From Microbacterium flavescens (GTDB lineage Bacteria; Actinomycetota; Actinomycetes; Actinomycetales; Microbacteriaceae), in contig NZ_JAFIWA010000001.1 of assembly GCF_018588945.1 (NCBI RefSeq), positions 558,001 to 622,000 on the forward strand: a stretch of 64,000 bases of DNA, given 5' to 3'. A model generated the notes under the pieces. The model did no database searches, was not told the DNA's origin, and saw only the letters and a list, made by a program, of their open reading frames with translations. The position numbers and the translations under genes are program-made. The stretch's first letter is position 1, and each line of letters begins with the position of its first letter. Positions 35,295 through 43,678 of this stretch are shown here, one piece after another.

Positions 35295-37322
35295 TCAGAA
35301 TCGGCCACCTCCCCGACGGCCGCGTGTGCCTCCGCCGCCGAAGCTGCCGGGCCGGATGCCGCCGCCGCCTCCGCCGCCGAACATGCCGCCGAGGCTTCCG
35401 CCGCCGAGGCTGCCGCCGGACGAGCGGCCGCCGCCGCCCATCATGGAGTTGATGAGGATGCCGCCCAGCACGGCGCCGAGCACGTTGCCGCCGCCGCCCT
35501 GCTGGCCGCCGCCGAACATGCCGCCGAGGCCGCCTCCGCCGCTCTCGAACGAGCCGACGTCGCCCTGCGCCAGCTGGATCGCCTGCCCGGCGAGCTGGTC
35601 CGCGCGCTGCGCGTGCTGCATCGCCTGCTCGGGGTCGCCCGCCTGCAGCTGCTGCGCGCGGACGAGCGACGCTCCTGCCTCGGCCAGTCGCGTGCGCGCC
35701 TGAGCGCCCACGGCGCCGCGCCGTGCGGTGATGTAGTCCTCGGCCGTGGAGACCTGCGCCTGCGCCTGCATGATCAGCTGGCCGACCATCTGCCGGGCGC
35801 GCTGCGCCTGCGCCTCGGCGTCTCGGATGCCCTGCACGAGCGCATCGATCTGCTGGTTGGCGTTCTCGAGGCTCTGCAGCGTGATGAGCGGCCGCTTCGC
35901 GGAGCTCGCGAGATTGGCCTTGGCGGCCTCGATCTGCCGGGTCGTCGCGGCGATGGTCGCGGCGACGCGGCCATCGGGGTCGGGCAGGGCACCGGCCGCG
36001 ACGACGTCCTGCTCGAGCTCGGCGATCAGCGCGGAGGCGCTGCTCTCGCCGGCAGCCAGGTCGTCCGCGAGCTTGCCGATGGCGTTCTCGAGCAGGACCG
36101 CCTGCCCGACGGCCTCCTCGGCCGCGCGGATCCCGACGGCTGCCTCCCCGCCCTTGCCGGCGCCGATCGCCGCCTGCGCCGCGGCGAGCTGCTCGCCCGC
36201 GAAGGCGAGGCGCTGGCGCGCTTGCTCGGGGTTGTCGGCGATGGTCGCGAGCGCCTCGGGCGCGTAGGTCGAGCGCAGCGTCTGAAGGGTGGCGGAGGCG
36301 CTGTCGAGGGATGCCTCGGCCCCGGCCTTCTGGTCCTGCACGCGCGCGAGCGCCTCGGGGGCGTTCTGCTCGAGCTTGCGCAGCTCGTCGAAGTCGGCCG
36401 CCTTGTCGTCGAGGAGCGAGTTGGACTCCTCGCAGAGGGCGATGATGCGCTCGTTCCACGCGCGGGTGTCCTGCTCGGAGTCCGGGATGGCGTCGTCGAG
36501 CTGCTGCTTGAGGGTGAAGGCCTCGTCGAGGTTGGTCTTCGCCGTGGCCAGCGCCTGTTCGAACTCGGCCGTGGCGGCGTCGCCGAACTGCGCCTTGGCG
36601 AAGCCCAGTTCCTGAGCGCTCGTCTTGATCGCGTCGTCGGTCTGGACGAGAGCGGATGCCGCGCGCCTCTCGAGCTCGTCGAGCGGCACCTGCTCGACCG
36701 CGGGCGCGCCCCCGCCGGTAACGGCTCCGCGCTTGCGGCGTCTGAGGAAGGTCACGAGCAGAAGGATGCCCACGGCTACGGCGACAGCAACAAGAATCCA
36801 CGTGAGCCAGCTGCCGCTGCCCGAGGCGTCGCGCCCCCCGCCCGCGGCGTCGGTGAGGCCGTCGGCCGCCGCATCGATGGCGCCGAGCCAGTCGTTCTGC
36901 GAGAGCGCGGGCTGGATCCGCTGCTGCTCGATCGTGCCCAGCTGCTCGTCGCTGACCGGGCCGGTCGAGTCGCCCCAGAGGTAGTAGGCACGACCTTCCG
37001 TCGCGACGGCGAGCAGATACTGCGTGACGCCGAGGTTGTTGTCCCCGGCAGTCTGGGAGGCCCACCCCATCGCGTCCGCCGGGTCGGAGAAGTCGTCCAC
37101 GTAGGCGACCCAGAGGTCGAGCCCGGTGTCGGCCTTCAGCTGCTCGAGGCGTTCCTGCGCCTGAGTCGCCTCGCTTGCCGAGAGCACGCCCGACTCGTCG
37201 AGCACGTACTCCGAGCTGGAGCCGAGCGTGACCGGGGGCGTCGCGAGGGCCGCCCCGCCGCCGATCGCCATGACCGCGACCGCCGCAGCGGTCGCGAGCG
37301 CTGCAGCCCAACGCAGTCGCAT
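35295..37322 (-). CDS. TPM-domain membrane protein with coiled-coil middle and Gly-rich tail
   Basis: The 675-residue protein has a signal peptide (residues 1-28, ending ALA-T), then an extracytoplasmic TPM domain (about 38-155; YVLDESGVLSASEATQ, GLDLWVAYVDDF). A single membrane helix (about 172-192; WLTWILVAVAVAVGILLLVTF) is followed by RRRKR. A long Ala/Glu/Gln-rich coiled-coil region (about 210-590) and a C-terminal tail rich in Gly, Ser, Phe and Arg (FGGGGGGGIRPGSFGGGG) complete it. TPM proteins have been linked to photosystem repair and membrane-protein quality control. The large cytoplasmic coiled coil could contact PspA, its neighbour; that is inference. Confidence 0.9.
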   Translation of the reverse strand: MRLRWAAALATAAAVAVMAIGGGAALATPPVTLGSSSEYVLDESGVLSASEATQAQERLEQLKADTGLDLWVAYVDDFSDPADAMGWASQTAGDNNLGVTQYLLAVATEGRAYYLWGDSTGPVSDEQLGTIEQQRIQPALSQNDWLGAIDAAADGLTDAAGGGRDASGSGSWLTWILVAVAVAVGILLLVTFLRRRKRGAVTGGGAPAVEQVPLDELERRAASALVQTDDAIKTSAQELGFAKAQFGDAATAEFEQALATAKTNLDEAFTLKQQLDDAIPDSEQDTRAWNERIIALCEESNSLLDDKAADFDELRKLEQNAPEALARVQDQKAGAEASLDSASATLQTLRSTYAPEALATIADNPEQARQRLAFAGEQLAAAQAAIGAGKGGEAAVGIRAAEEAVGQAVLLENAIGKLADDLAAGESSASALIAELEQDVVAAGALPDPDGRVAATIAATTRQIEAAKANLASSAKRPLITLQSLENANQQIDALVQGIRDAEAQAQRARQMVGQLIMQAQAQVSTAEDYITARRGAVGAQARTRLAEAGASLVRAQQLQAGDPEQAMQHAQRADQLAGQAIQLAQGDVGSFESGGGGLGGMFGGGQQGGGGNVLGAVLGGILINSMMGGGGRSSGGSLGGGSLGGMFGGGGGGGIRPGSFGGGGTRGRRGGGRF

Positions 37323-37528
37323 TGATCCCCCCTCTGGGACTCGGGTTCTGCCTCCCCGCGAGTCTATTCAGCCGCGGGGATTCGACGATAGCCCACGGCC
37401 CCGCCCTGCCTGCGTGTTCGCCCAGAACGTAGGGCGCGGGGCGGACCCCGTACGCAATGCCCCGCGATCCTCGCGGGTTGCCCCGGTCCGCGGCGCCCGT
37501 GCCGGTAACCTGGCCCGCCGGAGGACAC

Positions 37529-38368
37529 ATGGACGATCGCTACGGCACCGACGTGCTGGCCGACGGGTGGCGCACGCGCTCGGCGAAGCAGCTGGCGCGG
37601 GTCGAGGCATCCCGCGATCTCGTCGTGGAGATCGCCCACGACGGATTCTGCGGAGCCGTCGTCGGTGTGGCGTCAGGCATGGTCGAGCTCGAGGACCGTC
37701 ACTCGCGCCGGCGGCTCTTCCCGCTCGGGCCCGGGTTCCTCGTCGACGGAGCCGACGTGGTGCTCGTGGCGCCGACCGCGGTGCCCGCGAACAGCGGCCC
37801 GAAGCGCACGGCCTCCGGCTCGTTCGCGGCCGAGGACTCACGTGCCCGCGTCGCGCGGGCGAGCCGCATCTTCGTCGAGGGCCGCCATGATGCCGAGCTC
37901 GTCGAGAAGGTGTGGGGAGACGACCTGCGGGCCGAGGGCGTCGTGGTCGAGTACCTGCAGGGCATCGATCTGCTCGAGGCGGTGCTCGACGAAGAGCCGC
38001 CGTCGGCCACCCGTCGGTACGGCGTGCTCGTCGACCACCTCGTGCCGAACTCGAAGGAGTCGCGCATCGCCCAGGCGCTCGAGCGGGGCCGGCACGGACA
38101 GCACATCCGCATCGTCGGGCACCCGTGGGTCGACGTCTGGCAGTGCGTAACCCCCCGGGCGATGGGCATCGAGAAGTGGCCCGAGGTGCCGCGCGGCATC
38201 GAGTTCAAGGTCGGCGTCTGCCGTGCGCTGGGCTGGCCCGCCCGTGACCAGGCCGACATCGCGCGCGCCTGGCAGCGCATCCTCGGCGCCGTGCACAGTT
38301 ACCGCGACCTCGAGCCGGCGCTGCTCGGCCGGGTCGAGGAGCTCATCGACTTCGTCACCCTCGACTGA
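37529..38368 (+). CDS. DUF3097 domain-containing protein (TOPRIM-like)
   Basis: The 279-residue actinobacterial DUF3097 protein has an N-terminal domain with YGTDVLADGWRTRS and VEIAHDGFCGAVVG. The C-terminal part contains IFVEGRHDAELVEKVWGDDLR, a TOPRIM-like glutamate strand, and YGVLVDHLVPNSKESRIA with an Asp, comparable to small nuclease/primase TOPRIM modules such as RNase M5. Function is unproven; an RNA- or DNA-processing role is inferred from the TOPRIM pattern. GGAGGA lies four bases upstream of the ATG, setting the start. The stop is followed by a large repeat array. Confidence 0.82.
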   Translation: MDDRYGTDVLADGWRTRSAKQLARVEASRDLVVEIAHDGFCGAVVGVASGMVELEDRHSRRRLFPLGPGFLVDGADVVLVAPTAVPANSGPKRTASGSFAAEDSRARVARASRIFVEGRHDAELVEKVWGDDLRAEGVVVEYLQGIDLLEAVLDEEPPSATRRYGVLVDHLVPNSKESRIAQALERGRHGQHIRIVGHPWVDVWQCVTPRAMGIEKWPEVPRGIEFKVGVCRALGWPARDQADIARAWQRILGAVHSYRDLEPALLGRVEELIDFVTLD

Positions 38369-38386
38369 CCCGCTTGCCGTACCGCC

Positions 38387-38632
38387 GGGTCGTTGAGCGA
38401 GCGAAGCGAGACGAAACGCCTCATCGCGTGAGGCGTTTCGTCTCGGTCGCTGCGCTCCCTCGCTCAACGACCCGGTGAGTCGTACCCCGGGTCGTTGAGC
38501 GAGCGGAGCGAGACGAAACGCCTCTCGTCGCCTGACGCGTTTCGTCTCGGTCGCTGCGCTCCCTCGCTCAACGACCCAGCAGCTGCCACCCCGGGTCGTT
38601 GAGCGAGCGAAGCGAGACGAAACGCCTCATCG
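38387..38632. repeat. Array of the GAGCGAAGCGAGACGAAACG repeat: two hairpin units and a half unit
   Basis: Unit one (38387-38473) and unit two (38489-38577) each consist of a left arm beginning gggtcgttgagcgagc and a right arm ending cctcgctcaacgaccc, with short loops (tcgcg, and a slightly longer one in unit two). A third left arm alone runs 38593-38632. The array fills the gap between DUF3097 and trmB. Arms within a unit differ by a short extra gcgcagcgac-type segment on the right side. The structure resembles enterobacterial BIME/REP arrays. Confidence 0.92.
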
Positions 38633-38651
38633 CGCTCGGTAGCCTGGGAGC

Positions 38652-39401
38652 GTGTCCGACTCCGTTCCCCCCGCCGACGACCCGCCCCGCACCTTCCGCG
38701 AGCGCCCGGTCTCGTTCGTCCGGCGCAGCGGCCGGATGTCGGACGCGCAGGAGCGCGCGTGGGCCGAGCTCGCCGAGGCATACGTGGTCGAGTCGCCGCG
38801 CGACGAGGCGGCCACGAGCATCCGTCCCGGCTCCGCCATCGACCCCGAAGCGGTCTGGGGCCGTGACGCCCCGCTGATCGTCGAGATCGGATCCGGCCAA
38901 GGGCACGCGATCGTGCATGCCGCGGCATCCCGCCCCGCCGACGACTTCCTGGCGATCGAGGTGTTCCGCGCCGGGCTCGCCCGCACCATGCTCGACGCCG
39001 ACAAGGCGGGTGCGCGCAACCTCCGCCTCGTCGAGGCGAACGCGCCCGAGGTGCTCGAGCACCTGCTGCCCGAGGCATCCGTCTCCGAGCTCTGGGTCTT
39101 CTTCCCCGACCCGTGGCACAAGAAGAAGCACACCAAGCGGCGCCTCGTGACACCCTCGTTCGCGGCGCTCGCCGCCCGCGCGCTGAAAGACGGCGGCACG
39201 CTGCGCCTCGCCACCGACTGGGAGGACTATGCCCTCCAGATGCGCGCGGTGCTCGCCGCCGCCGAGGACTTCGAGCCTGCGTTCGAGGGGGAGTGGGCGC
39301 CGCGCTTCGAGGGGCGCGTGCTCACCGCGTTCGAGCGGAAGGGCGCCCGGGTCGGCCGCGACATCCGCGACCTGGCGTATCGGCGAAGGCCGCGACCGTG
39401 A
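38652..39401 (+). CDS. trmB: tRNA (guanine-46-N7)-methyltransferase
   Basis: The 249-residue SAM-dependent methyltransferase modifies G46 in the variable loop of tRNAs. The SAM site is VEIGSGQGHAIVHAA (about residue 75), and the diagnostic FFPDPWHKKKHTKRR segment binds and positions the target guanine. The C-terminal TAFERKG matches the TrmB TxFExKG motif. TAGCCT (38640-38645) is six bases before the GTG. The gene ends in GTGA, overlapping the MFS gene start. Confidence 0.95.
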   Translation: MSDSVPPADDPPRTFRERPVSFVRRSGRMSDAQERAWAELAEAYVVESPRDEAATSIRPGSAIDPEAVWGRDAPLIVEIGSGQGHAIVHAAASRPADDFLAIEVFRAGLARTMLDADKAGARNLRLVEANAPEVLEHLLPEASVSELWVFFPDPWHKKKHTKRRLVTPSFAALAARALKDGGTLRLATDWEDYALQMRAVLAAAEDFEPAFEGEWAPRFEGRVLTAFERKGARVGRDIRDLAYRRRPRP

Positions 39402-40714
39402 CCCAGCCGTCCGAGCCGCCGGCGCAGCCGCCGGCCCCGGATATGCAGCGACCGGATGCCGCGGCCGGCGACCGCTGGCGGGTGGTGCGTCCGCTCGGCC
39501 ACCGCGACTTCCGGGTGCTGTTCGGCGCGGTGGTGCTGTCGATCTTCGCCGCCGGCATGTGGGCGGTCGTCATGGTCTACGCCGTCATCGACGCCGGCGG
39601 CGGGCCGCTCGGGCTCTCACTCGTCGCCGGGGCAAACGCCACAGGGCTGCTGCTGTGCGCAATCCCGGGCGGCATCGTGGCAGACCGCGTATCGCGCCGC
39701 ACGATCGTGCGCGTGGTGGAGCTGACGAACTTCGTCGCGATCACGACGATCGTGGTCGCAGGCTTCGTCGGCACGGTCACGATTCCGCACCTGACGATCG
39801 TCGCGTTCGTGCTCGGCGCCGGCGCCGGGTTCTTCTTCCCGGCGTACAGCGCGATCCTGCCGCGCATCCTGCCGCAGGGGCAGCTGCTGGCCGCCAACGG
39901 GCTCGAGGGCGCGATCCGGCCGGCGCTGCAGCAGGCGGCGGGTCCGGCCACTGCGGGCATGCTGCTGGCCGCGCTGATCCCCAGCCATGCCGCGATCATC
40001 ATCTCGCTCGCCTACGGGCTCGCGTTCGTCGGACTGCTCTTCCTTCGGGCCGAGCCGCCCGCCGCCCACGACGGGCCCGAGCGCGCGACATCCGTCTTCC
40101 ACGATCTCAAGGAGGCGGTGGTCTTCACCGTCCGAACCCCGTGGCTGTTCGCGACGCTGCTCTTCGCGACGGGGTGGGTGCTGGTCTTCGTCGGTCCCGA
40201 AGAGGTGCTGCTGCCGTTCCTGCTGCGCGAGCGCATCGGCACCGACCCGCGGTGGTTCGGCTTCCTGCTGGCCGTCTACGGATTCGGCGGCGTCGTCGGG
40301 TCGATCGTCGTCTCGTCGATGAAGCTGCCGCGACGGTACCTGACGGTGATGAACGTCGTGTGGGGCGTCAGCACGCTGCCGTTCATCGTCGTCGGCGTCA
40401 CCAACCAGTACTGGCTCATGCTCATCTCGATGTTCATCATCGGCTTCGGGTTCAGCTACGGCAACGTCATCTGGGGCACGCTCCTGCAGCGGCGGGTTCC
40501 CCGGCATATGCTCGGCCGAGTGTCGAGCCTCGACTTCTTCGTGTCGCTCGCGCTCATGCCTCTGTCCATGGCGCTCGCCGGGCCGGTGGCCGAAGTCGTG
40601 TCGCTGCAGACCATCTTCATCGTGGCCGGCATCCTGCCGCTGCTGTTCGCACTCATCGCGATCTTCGCTGCGCGCATGCCGCAGGACGAGATCGCCCACC
40701 CCCTGGATCACTGA
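39398..40714 (+). CDS. MFS transporter (MFS_3 / enterobactin-exporter-like)
   Basis: The 438-residue, 12-membrane-helix transporter has a Pro/Ala-rich N-terminal tail of 25 residues, then a first helix FGAVVLSIFAAGMWAVVMV and motif A as GGIVADRVSRR between helices 2 and 3. The pattern is that of the MFS_3 group, which includes enterobactin exporters and macrolide efflux pumps. The compound moved is unknown. It is tightly coupled: GTGA overlap with trmB before and TGATG overlap with the CPBP gene after. Confidence 0.88.
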   Translation: MTQPSEPPAQPPAPDMQRPDAAAGDRWRVVRPLGHRDFRVLFGAVVLSIFAAGMWAVVMVYAVIDAGGGPLGLSLVAGANATGLLLCAIPGGIVADRVSRRTIVRVVELTNFVAITTIVVAGFVGTVTIPHLTIVAFVLGAGAGFFFPAYSAILPRILPQGQLLAANGLEGAIRPALQQAAGPATAGMLLAALIPSHAAIIISLAYGLAFVGLLFLRAEPPAAHDGPERATSVFHDLKEAVVFTVRTPWLFATLLFATGWVLVFVGPEEVLLPFLLRERIGTDPRWFGFLLAVYGFGGVVGSIVVSSMKLPRRYLTVMNVVWGVSTLPFIVVGVTNQYWLMLISMFIIGFGFSYGNVIWGTLLQRRVPRHMLGRVSSLDFFVSLALMPLSMALAGPVAEVVSLQTIFIVAGILPLLFALIAIFAARMPQDEIAHPLDH

Positions 40715-41607
40715 TGCCCGCGTCTCCTGCCGCCGCCCCCGTCGCCACGCTTCCCGCCTGGTCGTGGCACCTCGCGCCCGCGCTGCTGGTGTGCCTCGCC
40801 GCTCCGGCGTTCTTCGTGCTGCGCATCCCGTGGGTCGGGTGGGTGCTCCTGGCGGCCGGCCTCGCCGTGGCGCTGGTGATGGAGCGAGCGGATGCCGCGA
40901 CCCGCGGCACCGGCAGCGAAGACGTCGCCGAGCCCGGCACGCGGTGCCCGAGCATCCTGCGCGATCTTTCTCTCATCGCGATCGGGATGCTGATCGTCAG
41001 CGCGATCCCGCTCGAGGCCGAGCTCGACAACGTCGCGTTCGTGCGGTTCGGTCTCGCGCTGGGCGGGGCGGTCGCCGTGCCGTACGTGATCTCGCGCTGG
41101 GTGTACCGGGACTACGCGATCCGGTTCCCGTGGCGCGGGGGCGGACGGTGGACGGCGTTCCAGTGGTCCTGGCTGGCCGCCGTGCTGGTGCTCGGCTGGC
41201 TGATCCTGCCGTTCTACTTCATCACCTCGGGCGTCTACCTCAACTGGCCGGTCGTCGACACCCCCGACCTCATCGCGCGGCTCTTCGTGGGCGTCGGCGC
41301 GGTGGGCATCTGGGACGAGCTGTTCTTCATCTGCACGTGCTTCGCGCTGCTGCGCCGGCACTTCCCGTTCTGGCAGGCGAACGTGCTGCAGATGGTCGTG
41401 TTCGTGTCGTTCCTGTGGGAGCTGGGCTACCGGGCATGGGGCCCCGTGCTGACCATCCCGTTCGCGCTGCTCATGGGCTACATCTTCATGAAGACGCGGT
41501 CGCTCGCCTACGTGGTGACGGTGCACCTGCTCTTCGATGCGGTCGTCTTCGCGGTGCTGGTGCACGCGCACAATCCCGGCGCGATGGACTGGCTCTTCCT
41601 CGTCTGA
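40714..41607 (+). CDS. CPBP-family intramembrane protein (CAAX protease-like)
   Basis: The 297-residue membrane protein has about eight hydrophobic segments. In the CPBP (Abi) domain, motif 1 should be EExxxR; here the corresponding helix reads WDELFFICTCFALLRR, so the first glutamate is Asp. FVSFLWELGYR may supply motif 2 and VTVHLLFDAVV supplies the His of motif 3. Family members are intramembrane proteases or bacteriocin-immunity factors. The D-E change and the missing canonical FxxxH leave activity uncertain. The start overlaps the MFS stop by one base. Confidence 0.78.
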   Translation: MPASPAAAPVATLPAWSWHLAPALLVCLAAPAFFVLRIPWVGWVLLAAGLAVALVMERADAATRGTGSEDVAEPGTRCPSILRDLSLIAIGMLIVSAIPLEAELDNVAFVRFGLALGGAVAVPYVISRWVYRDYAIRFPWRGGGRWTAFQWSWLAAVLVLGWLILPFYFITSGVYLNWPVVDTPDLIARLFVGVGAVGIWDELFFICTCFALLRRHFPFWQANVLQMVVFVSFLWELGYRAWGPVLTIPFALLMGYIFMKTRSLAYVVTVHLLFDAVVFAVLVHAHNPGAMDWLFLV

Positions 41608-41654
41608 GGCGCCGCTCCCCGGGTGGTGCTCAGACCCTGCTCAGGCCGTGCCGC

Positions 41655-41660
41655 TAGGCT
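41655..41660 (+). promoter_or_regulatory. Probable -10 box of the guanidinium-exporter transcript
   Basis: TAGGCT is the same hexamer that precedes several leaderless genes here. Transcription would begin about 20 bases before the first riboswitch helix, giving a 5' leader of roughly 70 bases. No clear -35 hexamer is visible. Confidence 0.5.
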
Positions 41661-41685
41661 GGCTCGCGGATCCTCGACCGGATCC

Positions 41686-41727
41686 CCGGACGACGGATCA
41701 GTACCCGGTGAGCGACAAGACTGGCCA
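41686..41727 (+). promoter_or_regulatory. Guanidine-III riboswitch (ykkC-III)
   Basis: The motif order CCGGACGA, then a helix arm ending CAGT, GTACCCGGT, then GACAAGAC with the pairing ACTG, matches the compact guanidine-III pseudoknot as I recall it from Thermobifida fusca. CCGG (41686-41689) pairs with CCGG (41705-41708) to make the pseudoknot helix, and the second helix is ATCAGT/ACTGG. The AGGAG ribosome-binding site (41727-41731) starts at the 3' edge, so ligand-stabilised folding can control its access. The downstream gene is a Gdx-type guanidinium exporter, the expected target. Confidence 0.9.
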
Positions 41728-41738
41728 GGAGCACAGCC

Positions 41739-42059
41739 ATGTCGTGGGTCATCCTCATCGTTTCCGGCGTCCTCGAGGCAGTCTGGGCGACTGCGCTCGG
41801 CAAGAGCGAGGGCTTCACCAAGCTCTGGCCGACCGTCATCTTCGGCGTGTCCCTGGCGCTCAGCATGGGCGGGCTCGCGTGGGCGATGCGCGACATCTCC
41901 ACCGGCACCGCCTATGCCGTATGGGTCGGGATCGGGGCATCCCTCACCGTCGCCTACGCGATGATCACCGGCGACGAGGCGTTCTCGATCGTGAAGACGC
42001 TGCTCATCCTCGGACTCGTCGGCTGCATCGTCGGGCTCAAGCTCGTCGGCCACGAGTGA
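41739..42059 (+). CDS. gdx: SMR family guanidinium exporter (Gdx/SugE)
   Basis: The 106-residue, four-helix small multidrug resistance protein has essential E13 in helix 1 (IVSGVLEAVWATALGKSEGF), with the ALGKSEGF ending that separates Gdx/SugE from EmrE-type drug pumps. Helix 3 (GTAYAVWVGIGA) and helix 4 (LLILGLVGCIVGLK) are standard. It exports guanidinium by proton antiport as an antiparallel dimer. Its immediate leader contains a guanidine-III riboswitch, which confirms the substrate class. Confidence 0.95.
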   Translation: MSWVILIVSGVLEAVWATALGKSEGFTKLWPTVIFGVSLALSMGGLAWAMRDISTGTAYAVWVGIGASLTVAYAMITGDEAFSIVKTLLILGLVGCIVGLKLVGHE

Positions 42060-42116
42060 CGCCGGCTCCGCCCCGGGGCGATCTTCATTCACCCGGGCGT
42101 CGCCAGCACCATCGCG

Positions 42117-43625
42117 TCAGGTCGTCTGGCGAGTGATCGCGCCGAGAGCATCGTGCAGGGCCGCGACGGCGACGTCCGGCGCCGCGACGCCCGCCACGAA
42201 CCCGTCGGGACGCACCAGGTAGACGCGGTCGGCGGCGAGCCGCCCGAACGGGTCGCGTGCGTGTGCGACAGGCTGCACGCCCAGGCTGCGAGCGATGCGC
42301 TCGACTGCCGGCCGGTCGACGCCGTACCCGTGCAGCTGCCATGTGAAGTCGCGCAGCGACGCATAGTTGTCGCCGGTCCACGGCAGCCGGCGGCCGAGGA
42401 CGTGCTCGCGTTCGCGGGCACCCGGCATCCGGTAGCGGATGCGCGTCTGGGAGACGTAGCCGTAGAGGCGCTCGCCGCGTGCGGCGCGGGGGATGAGCCG
42501 CACGGCCAGCGGACCGACGAGGGGCAGCAGGCGCGTGCGGACGAAGCGCGCGAGGCGGCTGCGTGACGTGACCCGCGAGAACACCGCGTCGGTGGTGCGC
42601 ACGAGACGCTCCGCCACCGGACGGCGTTCGTGCTCGTACTCGTCGAGGATCTCCTCGGAAGCGTCACCGGCGACCACCTGGGCGAGCTTGCACGCCAGGT
42701 TGTGGGCGTCCTGGAGTCCGGTGTTCATCCCCTGCGCGCCGACCGGAGAGTGCACGTGGGCCGCGTCGCCGACGAGGAACACCCGACCGTCGCGGAAGCG
42801 CGCCGCGATCCGGTGGTGGGTGCGATAGCGCGAGAACCACGACGTCTCGGTGTACTCGACGCCGAAGCGGTCTGCGAGCATCCGCTTCGCTGCCTCTTCC
42901 GCGACCTCGTCTGTCACGTCGGGTGACTCGTCGGCGATGCCGAGGAGCCGCTGGTGTCCGGGCCCGCCCATCGGGAACGCCAGCATGAACCCCTCGTCCT
43001 CGACCCTGACGTTGACGCCCTCCTCCGCGAGGCCCGTCGCATCCAGCGCATCGGTGACGAAGAAGGACAGCGGGTTGGTCGTGCCTTCGAACGGGATGCC
43101 GCGTGCCCTGCGCACCGCCGACGAGGCGCCGTCGGCCCCCACCAGCCAGGCGGCGCGGAGTGTCACGGATCCGTCGGGTCCGTCAGCGACCACCGACACG
43201 GCGCCGTCGTCCTCATGGGCGTCGAGCGATACGAGCTCGTGTCGCCACAGGATCGTGGCGCCGAGCGCCTCGCAGGCGTCGCGCAGGATCCGCTCGTTGC
43301 GGCTCTGCTCGAGGATCTGGATGCCGGGGAAGGGGGTGATGGTCTGCCCCAGGAGCGCGAGCGGCACGGTGCCGAACTCGGTCCGGCCGTACCCGGGGTG
43401 GAGGGACGGCGCCCGCGTGGCTTCCGACAGCACACGCTCGGCGAGGCCGAGCTGGTCGTACAGTTCGACGGACCGCGCCTGCAGCCCCAGGGCGCGGGAC
43501 TCGCGCGTCGGCCCGGACTTGCCGTCGATCACCACCACACGCACGCCGAGCCGGGCGAGGCAGGTTGCGGCCATGAGTCCACTGGGGCCCGCACCCACGA
43601 CGATCACGTCGGTCTCGACATCCAT
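42117..43625 (-). CDS. FAD-dependent aromatic monooxygenase (class A flavin hydroxylase)
   Basis: The 502-residue PHBH-fold enzyme has FAD motif VVGAGPSGLMAATCLARLG at the N-terminus, the DG motif VGADGASSAVRRA near residue 160, and the GD motif VFLVGDAAHVHSPVGAQG near 290. The C-terminal extension (about 400-502) is thioredoxin-like, as in phenol hydroxylase and polyketide oxygenases such as PgaE/RdmE. It hydroxylates an aromatic or polyketide-like substrate with NAD(P)H and O2; the substrate is unknown. MDVETDVIVVG is the family start. It is divergent from a GNAT gene 53 bases away. Confidence 0.9.
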   Translation of the reverse strand: MDVETDVIVVGAGPSGLMAATCLARLGVRVVVIDGKSGPTRESRALGLQARSVELYDQLGLAERVLSEATRAPSLHPGYGRTEFGTVPLALLGQTITPFPGIQILEQSRNERILRDACEALGATILWRHELVSLDAHEDDGAVSVVADGPDGSVTLRAAWLVGADGASSAVRRARGIPFEGTTNPLSFFVTDALDATGLAEEGVNVRVEDEGFMLAFPMGGPGHQRLLGIADESPDVTDEVAEEAAKRMLADRFGVEYTETSWFSRYRTHHRIAARFRDGRVFLVGDAAHVHSPVGAQGMNTGLQDAHNLACKLAQVVAGDASEEILDEYEHERRPVAERLVRTTDAVFSRVTSRSRLARFVRTRLLPLVGPLAVRLIPRAARGERLYGYVSQTRIRYRMPGAREREHVLGRRLPWTGDNYASLRDFTWQLHGYGVDRPAVERIARSLGVQPVAHARDPFGRLAADRVYLVRPDGFVAGVAAPDVAVAALHDALGAITRQTT

Positions 43626-43678
43626 CTCCCTAGCCTGGCATCGACCGGCGACGTGTCCGCGCCGTTTAGGCTCGCAGA

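Noticed and set aside
38387..38632. CRISPR-like array
   Set aside because: Repeats are inverted, irregularly spaced and lack equal-length unique spacers and cas genes; they are dispersed palindromic repeats.
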